A DNA stretch of 64,000 bases from Aphanomyces cochlioides. Lineage: Eukaryota > Oomycota > Saprolegniomycetes > Saprolegniales > Verrucalvaceae. Of the stretch, positions 59,401 to 64,000 are shown in pieces. The number at the start of each line of letters is the position of its first letter. Positions within the stretch are counted from its first letter, which is position 1. The stretch spans positions 2,480,001-2,544,000 of the forward strand of contig JAHQRK010000006.1 of assembly GCA_019828595.1 (NCBI GenBank), written 5' to 3'. The notes under the pieces were generated by a model. That model searched no databases, was not told where the DNA came from, and saw nothing but the letters and a program-made list of their open reading frames with translations. The position numbers and the translations under genes are program-made.

Positions 59401-62400
59401 CAAACAAAATGCCTACTCAAGACGGACGCTCGTCGTGAAGACGCCGATCGTGGTGGTGTGTGTGGCTTACCAGCGCATAAATATTCAACAGCACCACGAC
59501 CAAAGCCATGGTCGACAGGAATCACGTTGGGCTTGTCGACGCATTCCAGGACGACTCCAACGAGCGCCTCGACGTGGCTCGCTTCATCGATCTCGCTAGC
59601 GGTGTAGCACATCGCAGCGAGGAAACGAAAGCGAATGCTAGCGCCGTCCGTGACATCGTCAAAGGCGTCCAATGCTTCACGGTGCCGCAAGTGCATCATT
59701 GTCTTGCTCTCCGTCGTACAACTCGACGACGACTTGGGCCCAACGTAGTGAAACCCAAAGAGCAGCGCGTCAATCAGCAATGATGGATCTGCCGTCGCGA
59801 CGTGGCGCAGTTGGGAATCAAACGCAAGATAGCACAACGCTAGACTGAGGGTGTACCGGAGGCTGCTTGCCGTTGCGGCATCCCGAAATGACGAGTTGAA
59901 AGCGGCGGGGAAGTCCAGCTCGAGCAAATTTGCCTCGGGGAGAACTTTATAGCATGCCAAGTTGATCAGGGCGACAAGGGCGTCCTCCTTCATCGAGACA
60001 ACTGGCGCACTGGCGGGGAGATGCAGCACCTAGCCACAAGTGCCATGAATTTAATGGAGTTTCCACGGCCTACTTGGTTTAACACGGGGAGAATATGCGC
60101 TCGAACAAGTTGGGGCGCGCTGAGAGGACACCTCGTCAAGTTGGCAATGGAGCGAACGGCGTTCTGTTGGCATTGCACGTCGGCCGTCTTTGCCCACGTC
60201 TGCATGAGGACGAGGCGGTGGAGAAGGACGTCGTTGCCGCAAAACATGGTGGCGATGTATTCGTCGTTGGCGGACAAGTTGGCGAGCACACGAGCGCAAG
60301 GAGGCAGGACGAACTCAAACGCTGGCGTGTGGAGCGTGTCAAAGAGGAAGAGGAAATGCTGCACGACTTTGACGCTCCACACGCCGAGGAGGAGTTGGAG
60401 GTCCAAATACTTTGAAAAATGCCCCAACGCGATCGCGATCAGCGTTGAAATCGCCATTTGCTCCGAGTTAATCACGGTATGCGTCGTGGGCGATGGGTTT
60501 GTCAGCAAGCGAGCCAAGCTATTCTTCTTAGACGATGGCGACGAGTGGCAGAGCGTACCTGTTGGTCGTATGGCGCGCTTGAATCAAGTAGTAGAGCACT
60601 TCGCCAATGCCGCCTCGTATGGCCCCCGCAGCGCTGCTTGAAAACAAACTCATGTTGTAGATCACTTCGGCCACGAACCGCCCTACGAGCCATCTAGCAA
60701 GACCAAGGAGGCGAGGTACCGTTGGTAGGCTCCTGGGCAAGTTGGGAGACAGCCAGGACGACACCGAGTTTGTTTTGGCCGACGCTACCGCCGCCGCAAA
60801 AGAGTTTTTCGTGAAACTGAGCGCCATGGCAAATCATATTGACGAGGGTTTGAATGCACAGCTTCTGAAGCGGAGGATGGGGAAGCGACAACATGTTGGA
60901 GAGCTCAATCACCTACATGAAAGAGCGCGGCGACAGTGAGGTCTAGTCGAAGAAGCGCTGAACGCACTGCTTTGGCGGCGTAGAGATGTTTGGTAAAGTC
61001 TGCATGGCACGACAGCCGACACAGTGTCGTCGCTGCGAGAACTTTGGCTTGGAATGACGGCGACCATGAAGTCTCCAGCACGACTGGGATCCCATCGTTC
61101 GCTACGAATGCACTGAGCACCTCGGTTGAGGTGGTGGCTGTCAAGTTGGCCAGCGTAGCCGCACAATGCGCCTGCAGCTTGGCGTCGTCGACGTCGCAAA
61201 AGTCGGCAATGTGCTACATGCAGCCAAAGGTAAGTTATGACAGCAAGAAGATCGCACCTGGACCGCGCCGGATTTGATGATCATGAGCTCAGTGCCGACT
61301 TGCTTGGATAGTTTGTAGAGGGATTCCGCGCATCGACTGCGTACGTCCGTGTTCTCGAGGGATTTCCCATGCGTAATGAACTCACTCAAGCCTACTTGGA
61401 CCAGGAGTCCATGAGAATTCTCACGACAGAGCCAACACACCGCTAAGTCGTCGCCCCGAGTGCTCGTCTGGCATCCGCGCGGCAGCTGCAGCTTGCCATC
61501 GTTCCTTGGCATTTGTGAAGTTCCAAGAGTGGAGAATTTTCACGCGGCTCTGGTACACAATGCCATCTACTTCTCGCTCCTCGAGGGGACTACTGCTAGT
61601 TAGTGGTCGCTTGGGTTTGGAATGCCGCAGCATCTTCTTGCGAGCTTTGAGCGATCCGAGGAGAATGGTCAACGGCGTCTGGTTTGCCACGTTTGTCGAA
61701 GGCGGCACCGAGCGAATGGCCGGGAGACTGTCCATAGACAGCGAAGACGAGAGACTCGACCGCGACGGTGGCCGCATTGTCGTCCCAGTACTGCTAGGTG
61801 CGTTGACCATCCGAGTCGGGCGTGTTGTCGAAAATAGGTTGGGAAAACGGCCAATGTACACAAATCATATATTTGATTGCTCCTACGAGTCAACGCGACC
61901 GACTTGGTCCAGCTGAAGCGATTGCATCCAGAGTGAGATGCCCGTGCAGTCTTGCGGCACGACAACGCGGATGACAGGACCTCCACCGTACCAGCCATGG
62001 TACAATGCCCAGCTTGCGCCGTCAATCAATCTATAAATGCCACGACAACGTCAGCACTTTCGAGACTATTCCATGGAGTGTACCTGAAGTCTCGCTTGAT
62101 GCGCAAGTTGGCGCGGAGACGACCGGTCGTGCCATCAATGAGAAAGTGGTTGGGAATAGACCCAGGCGCGTCCTCGTTCGTATGCTTTAGGTTTGACACA
62201 AAGACCTACAACATGGTCGGTGTCAGCACGAGATATAGGACATTGCAAGCCATGTACCAGCCAATTTTCTACCCAGGGAGCAGCGACAACATACCATGTC
62301 TCGCCTGGCTTGGGGGTTGCACGATGGCAAGCTTTGACAGCGCTCAGTTCATTCAGGGGACTGTGATTTGTAGGTCCCGACACTCGTGGTTGTATCGCAG

Positions 62401-62966
62401 GCTCACTAGTTGTTGATGAAGAATCGGCTTGGCGTGGGTTGAAAAGGAGACGAACTGCTCCAAAGGTTCCATGCCGGGGTGTATCTGCAGTAGGTTCTAC
62501 ATTGAACCAAGCGCCTCCATCCTAAGAGACGTCTATCAACGACTCTAGCGTCAAGAAAGCATACCTTGTCGAGGTTGGTTTCAATGTCGTAGAGGAATTC
62601 AACAGGGACAAACGCTTCGCCCAGACTCTTGGTCGAGAAACCAGAGACATGCTTTAGATTGAGCTTGATGCCATCGACATCGTTGAGATCGAGCTGGCCA
62701 AAGTCCACAGCGTGATTCCAGATGGGATTGCGGGTTGATTTCGCGACCTTCGTCTTGCTGACGGTGGTTGCTTTGCGGGACGACTTCAACTCGACCCAGC
62801 AATCACACTGGCAATTGCTCGTAAGCCCATCGCTCGCGGCTGCAATCAGGCTCTTAGCAGAGGCAATCGTAAAGGCGATGTGGGCTGTGTAGCTAGCTCC
62901 AGTGCTCAGGAGCGCTTGATCTTTCTGTGGAGAGATGGGAAAGCCGCCAAACCCGCGTGAGGACAT
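56469..62966 (-). CDS. Large C2-DUSP-ARM-repeat protein
   Basis: The ATG at 62966 starts MSSRGFGGFP. Exon 1 holds a C2-like domain (AHIAFTIASAKSLI, then NPIWNHAVDF, then SLGEAFVPVEFLYD). The next exons encode a DUSP-like domain: W-Y-V-V-A-A-P-W-V-E-N-W, then L-K-I-D-like R-I-K-R-D-F, then W-A-L-Y-H-G-W-Y-G-G-G-P-V-I. A Ser/Pro-rich linker follows from about 61,860. The rest, in more than ten exons, is a long array of ARM repeats, for example QCVSLANLCK, LCNLSA and VQAIGNCSLV-type units. The final exon ends with an acidic tail at 56469. Predicted length is about 1,700 residues. I know no named family with this exact order. Exon joins are inferred from frames and 40-50-bp introns. The protein could be two adjacent genes if the linker joins are wrong. 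Confidence 0.6.
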
Positions 62967-63684
62967 GGCGATCAATCTTGCTTGGGAGAGTAACACAACC
63001 GAGCACTCGACATAGTCGATATTTTTATAAATTTTATAAGGCGTTTTGTATGTTGAGTGGCATATTTTTTTAATAGCTGATAGGATGAGAGGAAATAATT
63101 ACTTAATCGAAAGGTCAACTTGGACTTGCTCGATATATTGGACAAAATAGCCCACCAAACTTCAATATTTGGACTTTAAAATATTTCAAATTAAATACAA
63201 ATTTTGAGCTTATTTCTGAATATTTTAATTAAATGGAGACACTATCGGAATAATTTCCAATATTGAAGTGAATAAAATGAACGATACAGGTTGGAACTGG
63301 ACTGGTATACTTTATCGAAAGTGGAATGAGTCACTAAATATATCACCAAGAATGCGAGGTGAGTATTCTTTGCTTGAAATATCTTCAAATGAATTTGAAT
63401 AAAATATGAACTTGGAAAAAAATTGATTAAATTATATATATTTTGAAACGCATGGTTAGATATTATAGGTACGACAAAATTGGAAGAGAAGTCGAGCTGC
63501 AATGTTGAACCGAACTCACGATCAGAGCCGTTCTCTCTCTCTGAGGCTGCAGATCTCATGGCGTGGAGGGGAGGAGAATGTTGAAAGTGTCCTTGATTGT
63601 GCATAGGCGAACCTTGTAGTGCTACAATTCACCACGACGCGTGCGTCAATTTTTGACGGTTTAAAACGTATTTATGCGATCCGC
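62967..63684. other. AT-rich intergenic region
   Basis: About 0.7 kb, strongly AT-rich between 63010 and 63470 and unlike the surrounding host DNA. No ORF with ATG and motif support. It holds the divergent promoters of the two flanking genes. Confidence 0.5.
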
Positions 63685-64000
63685 ATGTCAGCGTCGAATT
63701 TTCGTCCGTTTGAAACGGAATTTCCCAAGTCCATCACAAACGTTCCCAGACGTGTGTCAAAATGGGCGCAGAAGGAAATTCCAAAGGCACTCATTGTTGC
63801 TGCTCTACTATGGCTTCTTGTGTACTATCTAGAACCCAGCAACAACAGAGTCGAAAAACTGACTATGTTTCACGTTGTGTGGGAGAGAGCGTCCAAACCT
63901 GATAGCATTGGCCAGTGCATGCGTCCGAGAGACGATCGATTGCAGCGACGACAATGGTACATCAACGAGTCGTCGCTTCGCCGCACGGGATTGACGACAA
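63685..64000 (+). CDS. N-terminal part of a type II membrane protein (runs off the window)
   Basis: The ATG at 63685 opens a frame still open at 64000. A basic cytosolic N-terminus (PRRVSKWAQKEIPK) precedes one hydrophobic anchor (ALIVAALLWLLVYYL). A luminal-type region with Cys and W follows. The topology is that of Golgi enzymes such as glycosyltransferases, but the catalytic part is not in the window. Confidence 0.5.
   Translation, partial: MSASNFRPFETEFPKSITNVPRRVSKWAQKEIPKALIVAALLWLLVYYLEPSNNRVEKLTMFHVVWERASKPDSIGQCMRPRDDRLQRRQWYINESSLRRTGLTT

Overview
The window is eukaryotic nuclear DNA, most likely from an oomycete of the saprolegnian (Aphanomyces-like) type. This is inferred from many genes with very short GT-AG introns (about 42-50 bp), flagellar and kinetochore genes, and a Crinkler-type effector with an LYLA-type N-terminal motif. 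The host sequence is compact, near 50% GC, and has genes on both strands. Species identity cannot be proven from the sequence alone.

Host left arm, 1-27,540: 3' part of a NEK-like kinase (+); two tandem polyamine/amino-acid permeases (+); an HSP70-family protein with a C-terminal membrane anchor (-); a very large KNTC1/Rod-like kinetochore protein (-); a Ser/Thr-rich type I membrane protein (+); a SPATA4-type CH-domain plus HEAT protein (-); a B-box/coiled-coil protein (-) divergent from an ARM-like protein (+); a CAMK-like kinase with a non-RD loop (-); a small secreted Cys-containing protein (-); and an MLO-like membrane protein with an EF-hand-like tail (-).

Inserted element, 27,547-44,661: an AT-rich 17,115-bp Polinton/Maverick (adintovirus-like) endogenous DNA virus. 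It has 252-bp terminal inverted repeats beginning AG and ending CT, flanked by a perfect 6-bp target duplication (GATAAC). It encodes a protein-primed family B DNA polymerase with OTU-like, zinc-finger and HNH-like parts, a chromodomain integrase, a probable two-part structural protein split by a frameshift, a pVI/pX-like minor virion protein, a penton-type minor capsid protein, an FtsK/A32-type packaging ATPase, an S74 autoprocessing fibre-like protein, a double-jelly-roll major capsid protein, an adenain-like protease and an ExoX-C-like repeat protein. The morphogenesis set appears intact. The gene nearest the right terminus is different: it is a Crinkler (CRN) effector with a PD-(D/E)XK-like C-terminus and host-like base composition, followed by the degenerate 3' tail of a second CRN. 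A virus-like element carrying a host-type effector nuclease as cargo is the most exciting feature of the window.

Host right arm, 44,668-64,000: a four-TM protein (-), a makorin-type E3 ligase (+), an IQ-motif protein (-), a proline-rich hypothetical protein (+), two coiled-coil ORFs whose stop and start overlap (-), a METTL21-like methyltransferase (+), a large C2-DUSP-ARM-repeat protein (-) and the 5' end of a type II membrane protein (+). Exon boundaries come from reading-frame continuity and GT-AG signals only.
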